NCBI RefSeq assembly: GCF_040560245.1
Contig: NZ_JAKMWP010000006.1
Direction: 5' to 3' (one strand)
Origin: Morganella sibonii
GTDB taxonomy: Bacteria; Pseudomonadota; Gammaproteobacteria; Enterobacterales; Enterobacteriaceae
DNA: 64,000 bases
The stretch's first letter is position 1. Every line of letters starts with the position of its first letter. The position numbers and the translations under genes are program-made. Shown here one piece after another: positions 51,440-60,425 of this stretch. The notes beneath the pieces were generated by a model that saw only the letters and a program-made list of their open reading frames with translations, made no database searches and had not been told where the DNA came from.

Positions 51440-53091
51440 AAACGCGCCTTTCTGCTCTTCTGCTATCCCTGCTGTTTCCGCTGTTCAGTCACGCTGATGC
51501 CATCAGCGGGCCGGTGGAGCGCCAGCCGGTAAACTATCAGGCCATTATTATGTTCCTGATCTTTGTCGGCCTGACACTGTATATCACCTATTGGGCGGCA
51601 AAACGGACACGTTCCCGGGCGGAATATTATACCGCAGGGGGGAAAATTACCGGGTTTCAGAACGGGCTGGCGATCGCCGGTGACTTTATGTCCGCCGCAT
51701 CATTCCTCGGGATCTCCGCACTGGTCTATACGTCCGGGTATGATGGCCTGATTTACTCCATCGGTTTTCTGATTGGCTGGCCGGTGATCCTGTTTCTGAT
51801 TGCGGAACGTCTGCGTAATCTCGGCCGTTATACCTTTGCGGATGTGGTCTCTTACCGCCTGAAAGCACGTCCGATTCGGGTGCTCTCCGCCAGTGGTTCG
51901 CTGGTGGTGGTGGCGTTATATCTGATCGCGCAGATGGTGGGTGCCGGTAAACTGATTGAGCTGTTATTCGGGCTGAATTATATCGTGGCGGTTGTGCTGG
52001 TCGGTATTCTGATGGTGTTTTATGTCCTGTTCGGCGGAATGCTGGCAACGACCTGGGTGCAGATTATCAAAGCGGTTCTGTTACTTGCCGGGGCCAGTTT
52101 TATGGCGCTGATGGTGATGAAAGCCGTGGATTTTAACTTTAACACCCTGTTTAAAGACGCGGTTGCGGTACATAAAAACGGGTTGGCGATTATGAGCCCG
52201 GGCGGTCTGGTGTCAGATCCGGTTTCTGCGTTATCCCTGGGACTGGCGCTGATGTTTGGTACTGCCGGGCTGCCGCATATTATCATGCGCTTCTTTACGG
52301 TCAGTGATGCCAAAGAAGCCCGTAAAAGTGTGTTTTATGCCACCGGATTTATTGGTTACTTCTATATTCTGACCTTTATCATCGGTTTCGGTGCCATTTT
52401 GCTGGTCAGTCCGAATCCGGTATTTAAGGATGCGGCGGGGGCTCTGATCGGCGGTACTAACATGGCAGCGGTACACCTGGCGGATGCGGTCGGCGGAAAT
52501 CTCTTCCTCGGCTTTATCTCTGCGGTGGCGTTCGCAACAATTCTGGCGGTTGTGGCCGGGCTGACCCTGGCGGGTGCATCTGCGGTTTCCCATGATCTGT
52601 ATGCTTGTGTTATCAAAGACGGCAAAGCCAATGAGCGGGATGAATTAAAAGTCTCCAAAATCACCGTTATTATCCTCGGGATTGTCGCCATCGGGCTGGG
52701 TGTTCTGTTTGAAAAACAAAATATTGCCTTTATGGTGGGGCTGGCCTTCTCTATTGCGGCGAGCTGTAACTTCCCGATTATCCTGCTTTCCATGTACTGG
52801 AAACGGCTGACCACACGCGGTGCACTGGCAGGAGGCTGGCTGGGATTGTTAACCGCAGTCGTACTGATGATCCTGGGGCCGACAATCTGGGTGGGTATTC
52901 TCGGACATGAAAAAGCTATTTATCCGTATGAATATCCGGCACTTTTCTCAATGTTTGCTGCCTTTATCGCAGCCTGGCTGGTATCTGTGACGGATAACTC
53001 TGCACAGGGTCAGGAAGAACGCAGCCGTTTTGAGGCGCAGTTTATCCGCTCTCAGATCGGGCTGGGAATTGAGCAGGGCAAATCTCACTGA
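51436..53091 (+). CDS. actP: Cation/acetate symporter
   Basis: ActP imports acetate and glycolate, as a member of the sodium/solute symporter family. The 551-residue protein (E. coli 549) has a cleavable or N-terminal hydrophobic signal (LLLSLLFPLFSHADA), then about 13 helices. Family motifs are TRSRAEYYTAGGKITGFQNG and GLPHIIMRFFTV. A terminator follows. Confidence 0.96.
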   Translation: MKTRLSALLLSLLFPLFSHADAISGPVERQPVNYQAIIMFLIFVGLTLYITYWAAKRTRSRAEYYTAGGKITGFQNGLAIAGDFMSAASFLGISALVYTSGYDGLIYSIGFLIGWPVILFLIAERLRNLGRYTFADVVSYRLKARPIRVLSASGSLVVVALYLIAQMVGAGKLIELLFGLNYIVAVVLVGILMVFYVLFGGMLATTWVQIIKAVLLLAGASFMALMVMKAVDFNFNTLFKDAVAVHKNGLAIMSPGGLVSDPVSALSLGLALMFGTAGLPHIIMRFFTVSDAKEARKSVFYATGFIGYFYILTFIIGFGAILLVSPNPVFKDAAGALIGGTNMAAVHLADAVGGNLFLGFISAVAFATILAVVAGLTLAGASAVSHDLYACVIKDGKANERDELKVSKITVIILGIVAIGLGVLFEKQNIAFMVGLAFSIAASCNFPIILLSMYWKRLTTRGALAGGWLGLLTAVVLMILGPTIWVGILGHEKAIYPYEYPALFSMFAAFIAAWLVSVTDNSAQGQEERSRFEAQFIRSQIGLGIEQGKSH

Positions 53092-53102
53092 CAGAGGTGA
53101 CA

Positions 53103-53140
53103 GCGCGGTTTCCGGCCCGGGGACCGCGCTTTTCTTTTTC
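53103..53140 (+). terminator. actP terminator
   Basis: GCGCGGT and ACCGCGC enclose a GC-rich loop and are followed by TTTTCTTTTTC. Confidence 0.85.
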
Positions 53141-53213
53141 TCCGCCACTTGTTTTATCAGGTTGTTAATGGTTTACTGCAACCCGCTTGTTTATGTTGCT
53201 TAAAAGTTAATTT

Positions 53214-53792
53214 ATGCGTCTGTTTTCTTCTGTTTTACTGATTGTGCTGATTGCTCTGGCACCGGCGGTTTTAGCCGGCGGGCCGGGGGCGGAGTACAAT
53301 GTGAAAATTACGGTGATGGGCATATTACTGCTGCTGGCGAATGTGTATCTCTGTCGTTATACAGCAGGAAAAATCGTGGTTGGTTTGCTGACGATTTTGT
53401 GGGGGCTGAATTTATCTGCCTCGGCTTTTTTCCGCCGTGAGGCGGGGGCCGAATATCTGACAAACTTACCTGATCTGCTTCATCAGGGATACTCCCTGTC
53501 CGCCGGTGAATTCCTGACTGAAAACAGTGGTATTGTGCTGTTTTTTATTGTGGTTTCCGGGGCCTATTTCGCGGTAGTTCATCTGCTGAGCAGCGCATTG
53601 CCGCGCCGTGCAATCCGTAATGCCGGTATCTCTCTGTTATTACTGTCGTTTATTCTTCCGGTTGAATATTACGCGATGGAAAAAGATAAAACCCCGGGAC
53701 TGACGGTGTATGACCATTACCTGCTGGGAACACCGCTCTACAATCTTGCCGCCGTGCCGATGGCATGGCGGGGCTGCACCGGTATCAGCTGA
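53214..53792 (+). CDS. Five-helix membrane protein, resembles N-terminal half of a phosphoethanolamine transferase
   Basis: This 192-residue protein has about five hydrophobic segments (residues 1-21, 34-50, 53-74, 104-124, 139-155), then a short periplasmic-type tail ending GCTGIS. That helix count and the motif SASAFFRREAG...EFLTENSG resemble the membrane half of EptA/YhbX-type enzymes, which continue with a sulfatase-fold catalytic domain of about 350 residues. No such domain follows; the fimbrial operon is reached 39 bases later. It may be a truncated remnant or a membrane protein of its own. Identification is weak. No good ribosome site is seen before 53214. Confidence 0.5.
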   Translation: MRLFSSVLLIVLIALAPAVLAGGPGAEYNVKITVMGILLLLANVYLCRYTAGKIVVGLLTILWGLNLSASAFFRREAGAEYLTNLPDLLHQGYSLSAGEFLTENSGIVLFFIVVSGAYFAVVHLLSSALPRRAIRNAGISLLLLSFILPVEYYAMEKDKTPGLTVYDHYLLGTPLYNLAAVPMAWRGCTGIS

Positions 53793-53831
53793 ATACCGGC
53801 CGCCGCCCGGATAATCCGGACGGCGCTGATA

Positions 53832-54887
53832 TCAGTCAAACTGTAAAATAAACTGAGTGTTTGCTTCCAGTTTGCCGGGGCTGACCGAATCACTATAGCG
53901 GTAATATTCGGCAACCAGCGGAACACGTGTTTTTCCATCCTGCAATTCCGCAATTTTAACAAATTCATGATTAACCAGTACGGCATCATCATTCATCGGT
54001 GATGTGACAACAAAGCCAACACCGGACGCATTATTATTGCCGTCGTTATCAGGAACAATAACAGACTCTTTTCCGTTATAACTTTCGGTTTTAGCCGCCA
54101 TTAATTTCATCCGGGCAGACAGCCCGCCATTACATGAAATAAGTAAATTATCTTCAGCTTTATAATTACCGTCCGGAAATCCTTTTGATGAAAACGCGTT
54201 CAGCGGCGCCCGGGGTAAATTAAATTTCAGATTAGCGTTGTCCAGCGAACATGATGCCGGTGCACTTTCAATTTTTCCTTTTAATCTGTAGCTATAGCCT
54301 ACCGCGGTTGTGCCGCCGCCGGGGTTGTATGCCTGAATTAAAACAGTACCGATATATGCCCCGCCGGTTAAAGAAAGTGTATCCGGGTTATCTTTTGCGG
54401 CATAAATAATGACCGTTAAATCAAGCGGCAGCAGCGGGCCTTCCGGTACCGGTACATTACTTCCCGGCTGATTCTGAAAATGCATACCGGTCCGGTTATC
54501 GACCAGTACATAAACAAAGTTCCGATCACCGCCCGGATAAATATGATATGCAGGATAGCCGTCAATATCGCCGTAATACTTGGCAACAATACCGCTGCCT
54601 TCACTGTAGCTGGTATAGCCGTGAATACCGGCATCCGGCCCGCAGTTCGCCACGCCGCCGATACCGCCTTCACGGACAAATGTGAAGCGGCCGACTTCCT
54701 GGTTCTGCTTTATATTGCCGGTAAGGCGCAGATTAATGGTTGAGGTCATGGTGGAATGGTTCTGATTTCCGCCTCTGATACAGTCCTGTAACGCATAAGC
54801 GTGGCCCGCTGTACCTAATCCGCCTGCGGCAATTAACAGAGATAAAATCAGATGTTTGGTTCTTTTTATCAGGTGACAGTATTTCAT
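53832..54887 (-). CDS. Fimbrial tip adhesin
   Basis: The last gene of the fimbrial operon encodes a 351-residue exported protein with signal peptide (cleavage near residue 33, HAYALQDC). The first part (about 34-205, glycine-rich with few repeats of pilin type) is likely the receptor-binding domain; the second (ASCSLDNANLKFNLP to FILQFD) is a pilin domain with the cysteine pair and C-terminal strand used for chaperone binding. The ATG at 54887 overlaps the usher stop (TGATG); the TTG one codon earlier is not used. The bound sugar or protein is unknown. Confidence 0.82.
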   Translation of the reverse strand: MKYCHLIKRTKHLILSLLIAAGGLGTAGHAYALQDCIRGGNQNHSTMTSTINLRLTGNIKQNQEVGRFTFVREGGIGGVANCGPDAGIHGYTSYSEGSGIVAKYYGDIDGYPAYHIYPGGDRNFVYVLVDNRTGMHFQNQPGSNVPVPEGPLLPLDLTVIIYAAKDNPDTLSLTGGAYIGTVLIQAYNPGGGTTAVGYSYRLKGKIESAPASCSLDNANLKFNLPRAPLNAFSSKGFPDGNYKAEDNLLISCNGGLSARMKLMAAKTESYNGKESVIVPDNDGNNNASGVGFVVTSPMNDDAVLVNHEFVKIAELQDGKTRVPLVAEYYRYSDSVSPGKLEANTQFILQFD

Positions 54888-57394
54888 CAAATCTCCCGTT
54901 GACAGTTCAGCTCTGTAATATATATTCCGTTCTTGGGTAACGTGCCGGTAATGTCATATCTGACAACACATTGCTGCATATTTCCGTCCTGCTTCCACAT
55001 TACGCGGATATCACCTTTTTCTTTATCCGCAATAAAATAGAGCGTATTAAAATTAGACACTAAATATTCAGCATCACCGGGCATCGTCGCTTTGGCACCT
55101 AACGGAATTTCTTTATTATCCGGGGTTTTTAGTGTGATCAGCAGCTTATAGCCTTTTTTCACATTGAAATCTGCCAGAATCAACGCACCTTTTGTCGGAA
55201 CAATATCGTTAATAATATTGTTTTCTATCCCGGTATCATCCGGGATTGTTTGTGTATCAATCACAATATTGTTTTTACGGTACGGCGTCATACCGGAAAC
55301 AACCGCAAGGCCCGAATTATTGGTCTGAGCAGACTGGCCGTTAATGATACCGATACCGGCAGTATCTTTGGTCAGAATCAGTGCATTGGTATTCTGCAAC
55401 GCAGGGGCGGCAAGTACGCCGTATTGCGTTGCCAGTAACGAACCATTCATGCCATAGCTGAGGTTTTTATTATTTTTACTGTATGAGTAGCCGGCATTAA
55501 CCGTCGCATATTGTGAGCGGTAGGCGCTGCTCAGGCCGCCGGAATTACCTGTGCCTTTGTTACCCTGACTCTGATAAATATCCCAGCTGCCCTGCTGGTT
55601 TTTGCCGTAATTTCCGCTGAGTCCGGCCGTCTGTAATGTCTGATGATCTCCATCGGAGGAAATATTATAATTTGCCCATATGGCGTTATCTTTGATATTA
55701 AGCGGAACGCTGAGATTCATACTCACATTATACGTATTGCTCTTGCCGTTCTCCGTTCTTGCACCCTGATAATAGTTGTAATAAATACCGTAGTTCATTT
55801 TATTAAATGAGCTGTTAAACCCGGTATTATAGGATTTTTGTTTCTTTCCGGACGTATATTCATAAATAACGGCAGACAGATTGAGAGATGAGTTACCGGA
55901 AAAAACAGGCTGATTCAGCGATAAGGTATACTCATTTTTAAGTTTACTGCGATCGTTCCGGTTTTCATCATATGACATCGCATCTTCAAAACGATAAAAC
56001 TTAGTATCAAAGTGACGGTAACCGACCAGAGAAACGCTGGTATTTGTTGCTTCTATTCTCTTTGCGTAGTTAACGCGGAATGCATTACCGGCAGAGGTTT
56101 TATCATTATTAAGTGTTGCTTTTGCATGCAGAACATCCGCGGTGATGGCACCAAAGGCGCCAAAATTGAATGCAGCACCGATACCGCCGGACTGATAACC
56201 CCCGGCCACAAATGCGCCGCCAAATACCGTGACAAAGTCAGTCAGACCATAAAATATTTCAGCCTGATTAATTTTTTTTCCGTTACCCTTGTTGTTGCTG
56301 TCGTAGGTTCCGCCGGAAATGCTGTATCGTACATTTCCTTTCTTTTCCAGAGTGGAAATCGAGGAGAAAGGGACGATGAAATTTTTCTCGCTGCCGTCAG
56401 TTTCTTTCACATTAACATAAAGATTTCCGCCATTATTCATCGGGTAATATTCAGTCAGATTAAACGGCCCGGCCGGGACACTTTGTCTCAGGATAATTTC
56501 ACCATTCTGGACAACCGTCACGACAGCTTCGGAATTGGCGATTCCGGAGATAGACGGGACATAGTTTGTTTTGCTGACCGGGTCCATTGATCTGTCTGTG
56601 GTCAGACGGACACCACGAAATTTAACAGAATCAAATAACTGTGATGACGAGTATAAATTACCGGCGGTAAACTCACTTTTCAGGGAATTTATGTTTCTTG
56701 ATAAGGTATTACTGATGTTTTTCCATTTGTTTTTATTGTTATCATCGTTCATCCAGGTGGAGTAATTCTGATAACGCCAGGCACCTAAATTGATTCTGGT
56801 CTGAATATTTCCGTAATAGCTGTCTTTTGAGTCACCATTGTGCTGACGATTCACGGCTGAAAATAAATAGTTAACAAACAGAGCAGGAATGCCGTTATCC
56901 CAGGTTTCCTGCGCTAATGCTTCCAGCTTATCTTTATTGATATATGACTGTGGTGTCGTCAGTGCATAGACCTTTGTATTAAGGTCGAGATAGCCATGCG
57001 TATATTCAATGTCATTGATATTAAGGCAGCTATCGGTATCACCATTATCTGATAACGGGAAATCCAGTCCTGCATTTTTCCATTCTTCCCGTGATAAGCA
57101 AGGGATGAGTTTTTCATCTCCGGCTTTATTTTTTTTCAGAACAAAATCAATTTCTTTTACAGCGATTTTATTATTGTTAATGATCAGGGTGACTTTGTAT
57201 TTTCCCGGTGCGTTATCATTGTCTTTAAAAACTTCAATATCTTCATTGGTCAGCTGTGAGTCAGTGCCGGGAATATTAAATAAACTGGACGGATAATAAT
57301 CATCTGCCATAGCAGAGAGGGATGTCCCTGCCAGAAACAGAGACATCACAGATAATGATATAAAATTATTTTTATTATGATATTTATTCATCAT
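54887..57394 (-). CDS. Fimbrial outer-membrane usher
   Basis: The usher forms the pore through which fimbrial subunits are assembled. It has 835 residues from the ATG at 57394, with signal peptide (VMSLFLAGTSLSAMA), an N-terminal chaperone-binding domain, beta barrel with plug (SISGIANSEAVVTVVQNGEIILRQSVPAGPF region) and C-terminal domains. The GTG at 57403 would add three codons. The start lies 12 bases after the chaperone stop. Codons are AT-rich and many asparagines and lysines occur, unlike the backbone genes, a sign of transfer. Confidence 0.92.
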   Translation of the reverse strand: MMNKYHNKNNFISLSVMSLFLAGTSLSAMADDYYPSSLFNIPGTDSQLTNEDIEVFKDNDNAPGKYKVTLIINNNKIAVKEIDFVLKKNKAGDEKLIPCLSREEWKNAGLDFPLSDNGDTDSCLNINDIEYTHGYLDLNTKVYALTTPQSYINKDKLEALAQETWDNGIPALFVNYLFSAVNRQHNGDSKDSYYGNIQTRINLGAWRYQNYSTWMNDDNNKNKWKNISNTLSRNINSLKSEFTAGNLYSSSQLFDSVKFRGVRLTTDRSMDPVSKTNYVPSISGIANSEAVVTVVQNGEIILRQSVPAGPFNLTEYYPMNNGGNLYVNVKETDGSEKNFIVPFSSISTLEKKGNVRYSISGGTYDSNNKGNGKKINQAEIFYGLTDFVTVFGGAFVAGGYQSGGIGAAFNFGAFGAITADVLHAKATLNNDKTSAGNAFRVNYAKRIEATNTSVSLVGYRHFDTKFYRFEDAMSYDENRNDRSKLKNEYTLSLNQPVFSGNSSLNLSAVIYEYTSGKKQKSYNTGFNSSFNKMNYGIYYNYYQGARTENGKSNTYNVSMNLSVPLNIKDNAIWANYNISSDGDHQTLQTAGLSGNYGKNQQGSWDIYQSQGNKGTGNSGGLSSAYRSQYATVNAGYSYSKNNKNLSYGMNGSLLATQYGVLAAPALQNTNALILTKDTAGIGIINGQSAQTNNSGLAVVSGMTPYRKNNIVIDTQTIPDDTGIENNIINDIVPTKGALILADFNVKKGYKLLITLKTPDNKEIPLGAKATMPGDAEYLVSNFNTLYFIADKEKGDIRVMWKQDGNMQQCVVRYDITGTLPKNGIYITELNCQREI

Positions 57395-57406
57395 TATTAT
57401 CACGTA

Positions 57407-58093
57407 TTATTTGGCGGAATAATTTAATTCAACGGCTTTGCCGTAATCATTGATGTATGTCATTTTTATATTTGCAGGTAATTTAATTTCCTGCGGAACA
57501 GTTAGTGTTTCTGCCGATTTCGGTGACAGATATCCGGAAGGTAATTTTACTTCCTGACTATTTACGGTTATCTTTGAAATATTCACATAATAGGGTGCAG
57601 GGTTATTAACCGTAAGGCGATTACCGGACACAGACCACGCTAACTTGTCCGTGCCGGTTTCGGTGTCCCGGTTGTTATCCAGAACAGACGGACGATAAAT
57701 AATCTTTATTCTGTTCGTCATCGAATAGCGCAGGACGTTTTCCCTGCCTTCTTCACCAGGTGCCACAAACTTAACATTCAGCCAGTAAAGTGACTCTCTG
57801 TCAGCGGGTAATGAGGCCACTTTTGTGACCTGTAATGTGTTCTTTTTTTCAGCCCGTAATTTGACGAGTGGTGGTGTTGCAACAAAGTCAGAGCTTACAT
57901 TTCCGGCTTTATCTTCAACCCAGGATTGCAGCAGATAGTTTCTGCCTTTGTCCGTATTAAATGCAACAACTCCCTCACTGTTATTTTTTTCATGATAAAT
58001 AACGCGGGTTGTTTCTAAACCAAAGCCGGCATAGCTTTTTGATACCAAAAGCAGTAATGCACTGGCAGCGATAATATTTGTTTTAGTGAACAT
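57407..58093 (-). CDS. Periplasmic fimbrial chaperone
   Basis: This 228-residue PapD-like chaperone has signal peptide (NIIAASALLLLVSKSYA) followed by the first beta strand FGLETTRVIYHEKN and the family motif LPADRESLYWLNVKFV. It folds subunits by donating its G1 strand (RIKIIYRPSVL). The F1-G1 spacing is that of the short-loop (FGS) class, which makes rod-shaped fimbriae. It lies between subunit and usher genes. Confidence 0.93.
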   Translation of the reverse strand: MFTKTNIIAASALLLLVSKSYAGFGLETTRVIYHEKNNSEGVVAFNTDKGRNYLLQSWVEDKAGNVSSDFVATPPLVKLRAEKKNTLQVTKVASLPADRESLYWLNVKFVAPGEEGRENVLRYSMTNRIKIIYRPSVLDNNRDTETGTDKLAWSVSGNRLTVNNPAPYYVNISKITVNSQEVKLPSGYLSPKSAETLTVPQEIKLPANIKMTYINDYGKAVELNYSAK

Positions 58094-58154
58094 AATTAAG
58101 CCTTATTTATTTTTATATGAGGGCGCGCAGAATATTTCATCTGCGCATAAATAA

Positions 58155-58721
58155 TTAATTATATGAAAGCGTGTAATTCAGCGTTGCATCAGCCTGGCCT
58201 GCTTCAACGTTATCAGCGGTGCTGTAATATTTTGCGACGTAATCAACATGCCATTCGGCACTGGAGGAAACTTCATATTCTTTGGTAACAGAACCATTAA
58301 TGATAATATCCGTATTCATATCATTGCGGTCATAGAGAACAATACCGATATTTTTAGCGGTATTTGGTGATGCCGGGTTATCCAGTTCCAGAATAGCGTT
58401 AAGGCCATCTTTTGGCTTTCCGTGAAGCTGTAATGTCACTTTGCCTTTTTCCGGACAATCCAGTAATGAGATACTTAAAGAACCATTTCCGTCTTCGCCG
58501 CCAACTTCATCACCGGCTTTAGTAAAGGCACTTGTCGGATAACGACCCATTAAAACATCGGCATTAGGGGAATTGGTGTCATTCAGGACAATCGAACACG
58601 TGGCGTTATAAATAAAACCTTTGAATGAAATTGTACCTGTTTGCTCTGCGGCTGAAACGTTCATTGCTGTACCTGCAAATAATACAGAAATTAACGTTTT
58701 ACCAATTAAAGACTTTTTCAT
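58155..58721 (-). CDS. Major fimbrial subunit
   Basis: The first gene of the operon encodes a 188-residue pilin with signal peptide (TLISVLFAGTAMNVSAA), cysteines in NATCSIV and LLDCPEKG forming the typical disulfide, and a C-terminal strand ending ATLNYTLSYN with the penultimate tyrosine. Mature length about 165 is usual for type 1-like major subunits. The AT-rich region upstream must carry the promoter. Confidence 0.92.
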   Translation of the reverse strand: MKKSLIGKTLISVLFAGTAMNVSAAEQTGTISFKGFIYNATCSIVLNDTNSPNADVLMGRYPTSAFTKAGDEVGGEDGNGSLSISLLDCPEKGKVTLQLHGKPKDGLNAILELDNPASPNTAKNIGIVLYDRNDMNTDIIINGSVTKEYEVSSSAEWHVDYVAKYYSTADNVEAGQADATLNYTLSYN

Positions 58722-59319
58722 CTTAAACCTTACTTAAATGAATGTTTGTTATTACGTAATATGAACTGAATAACGTGAAATCTTATTGTCTTACCTGAAA
58801 CAATAATTAATAAAAGCAGAAAATATCCGGTTAATGATTGCTGTATTTCTCATTTTCCGGAGTTTAGTTTTATTTTTCTGCTGTTTATTATTTGTTTAGT
58901 TTATGGATATATGAGTTCTTCTCATTCACTCATGGATTGAGTATATCGGAATAATTTGTTCAGAATACCCACCGGGGTATCGTTATGTAATGCTGTGTTT
59001 CAAATTATTTTTCGGAGTTATTGATTCTAATTTTTTGATTTTTATATATATTTTTGTTGTATTTGTGTTTTCCTGTTTGCACCATTTTATACATCACAAA
59101 AGAGTAACCAGAGTAAATCATTAAATATCAATACATTAAAGAATGATAAATGAAAGGAAAACGTGAAGAGCATGCAGTATTTACTTACATCTGAAAGGCG
59201 TATTTTTTTGAAACTAAAATAATGTGGTGATTTTTTGCAGGTTTAAATAATGATTTACATCAAAGATTGATAAATAATATGTTATGAAAGCGGGGAGTAT
59301 TATCAGTCAGGCGGGAAAT
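58722..59319. other. AT-rich region upstream of the fimbrial operon
   Basis: Nearly 600 bases, very AT-rich, with runs of T and A that suit H-NS silencing. It should contain the fimbrial promoter near 58760-58830 on the minus strand. I looked for long inverted repeats of an invertible switch and found none. No gene I trust occurs here. Confidence 0.45.
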
Positions 59320-59357
59320 AACAGATACCGTAATACGATTTATTACCGGTATCTGTT
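59320..59357 (-). terminator. Hairpin behind dcyD
   Basis: AACAGATACC-G-TAATA and TATTA-CC-GGTATCTGTT pair around CGATT, with TTATTT after the stem on the minus strand. It probably ends the dcyD operon. Confidence 0.65.
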
Positions 59358-59375
59358 TTGTATGCGGGGATTAAT

Positions 59376-60395
59376 TTATATTGCCGCGCTCACTGCCGGA
59401 TAGGCAAACAATCCTGCGGCACCGCCGGTGTGTACAAACAGCAGCGGCGAGGTATCCTGCGGATGCCGGCGAACCTGGTCAATCAGTCCGGCCATCGCTT
59501 TACCGGTGTAAACCGGGTCGAGCAAAATACCTTCGTGACGTGCCAGCAGCTCAATGGCTTCCAGCCCGCCGGCATTCGGCATACCGTATTCCGGGGCAAA
59601 ATAACTGTCCCACAGGGCGACCGGTGCCGGGGTTTCAATACCAAACAGCGGTGCCAGCTCATTCTGCAGTTTCACGACTTTCGGGGCCTGGTCGGCATAA
59701 GTCCGCGATACTGTGACACCAATAACCGGCGTCTGCGGCATAACCAGCTGCAATCCGGCAGAAAGTCCGGCGTGTGTTCCTGCACTGCCGGAGGCCACCA
59801 CCACAGCGCCGAATTCCGTACCTTCCGGTGTCTGCTCCGCGATTTCCAGAGCGCACTGCACATAGCCGAGTGAACCAAGCATATTGGAGCCGCCGACCGG
59901 CACGATATAGGCATCGCTGAGCTGCATATGGTTGATCAGCGCCTGCATCTGCGCATCAGGATCGGTCAGTGCATCACACATCACGCAGTGAGCACCGAAT
60001 AAATCGGTCAGCAGTTTGTTGCCGTTATTCAGGAAGTCCGCGTCCTGACTGCCGATAGGATTTTCCAGCAGTGCCACACATTTCAGACCGTACATCGCTG
60101 CGACAGCCGCAGTCTGGCGGACATGGTTAGACTGAACAGCACCGGCGGTGACAATAAACTGTGCGCCTTTTTCCAGGGCATCCGCCATCAGGAATTCCAG
60201 CTTTCTCAGTTTGTTGCCGCCCGCCGCCAGCGGTGTCAGATCATCGCGTTTGATGTAAATCTCCCGTCCCAGAAGACGGGAGAGATTGTTCAGTTTATTC
60301 AGCGGTGTCACACCGCTGAGCAGATTAAGCCTGCTGAACTGCGCTAATGTCTGTTGCAGCCGGGTTGCCCCGGCGGTATTTACAGAAGAAGGCAT
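59376..60395 (-). CDS. dcyD: D-cysteine desulfhydrase
   Basis: DcyD splits D-cysteine to pyruvate, sulfide and ammonia with pyridoxal phosphate. The PLP lysine lies in AGGNKLRKLEFLM near residue 61, SNHVRQTAAVAA contacts the cofactor, and HTGGAAGLFAYP ends the domain. There are 339 residues (E. coli YedO 328). AAGGAA precedes the ATG. It is the third gene of an operon with the transporter and the lyase; in E. coli dcyD is with cystine uptake genes instead. Confidence 0.9.
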   Translation of the reverse strand: MPSSVNTAGATRLQQTLAQFSRLNLLSGVTPLNKLNNLSRLLGREIYIKRDDLTPLAAGGNKLRKLEFLMADALEKGAQFIVTAGAVQSNHVRQTAAVAAMYGLKCVALLENPIGSQDADFLNNGNKLLTDLFGAHCVMCDALTDPDAQMQALINHMQLSDAYIVPVGGSNMLGSLGYVQCALEIAEQTPEGTEFGAVVVASGSAGTHAGLSAGLQLVMPQTPVIGVTVSRTYADQAPKVVKLQNELAPLFGIETPAPVALWDSYFAPEYGMPNAGGLEAIELLARHEGILLDPVYTGKAMAGLIDQVRRHPQDTSPLLFVHTGGAAGLFAYPAVSAAI

Positions 60396-60425
60396 ATCAT
60401 TTCCTTATTGAATTCGCGGTCATAC

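Noticed and set aside
57395..57403. GTG start of the usher at 57403
   Set aside because: Two ATG codons follow within four residues and the signal peptide is complete from them.
58722..59319. Invertible promoter switch for the fimbrial operon
   Set aside because: No long inverted repeats were found flanking the upstream region and no recombinase gene is nearby.
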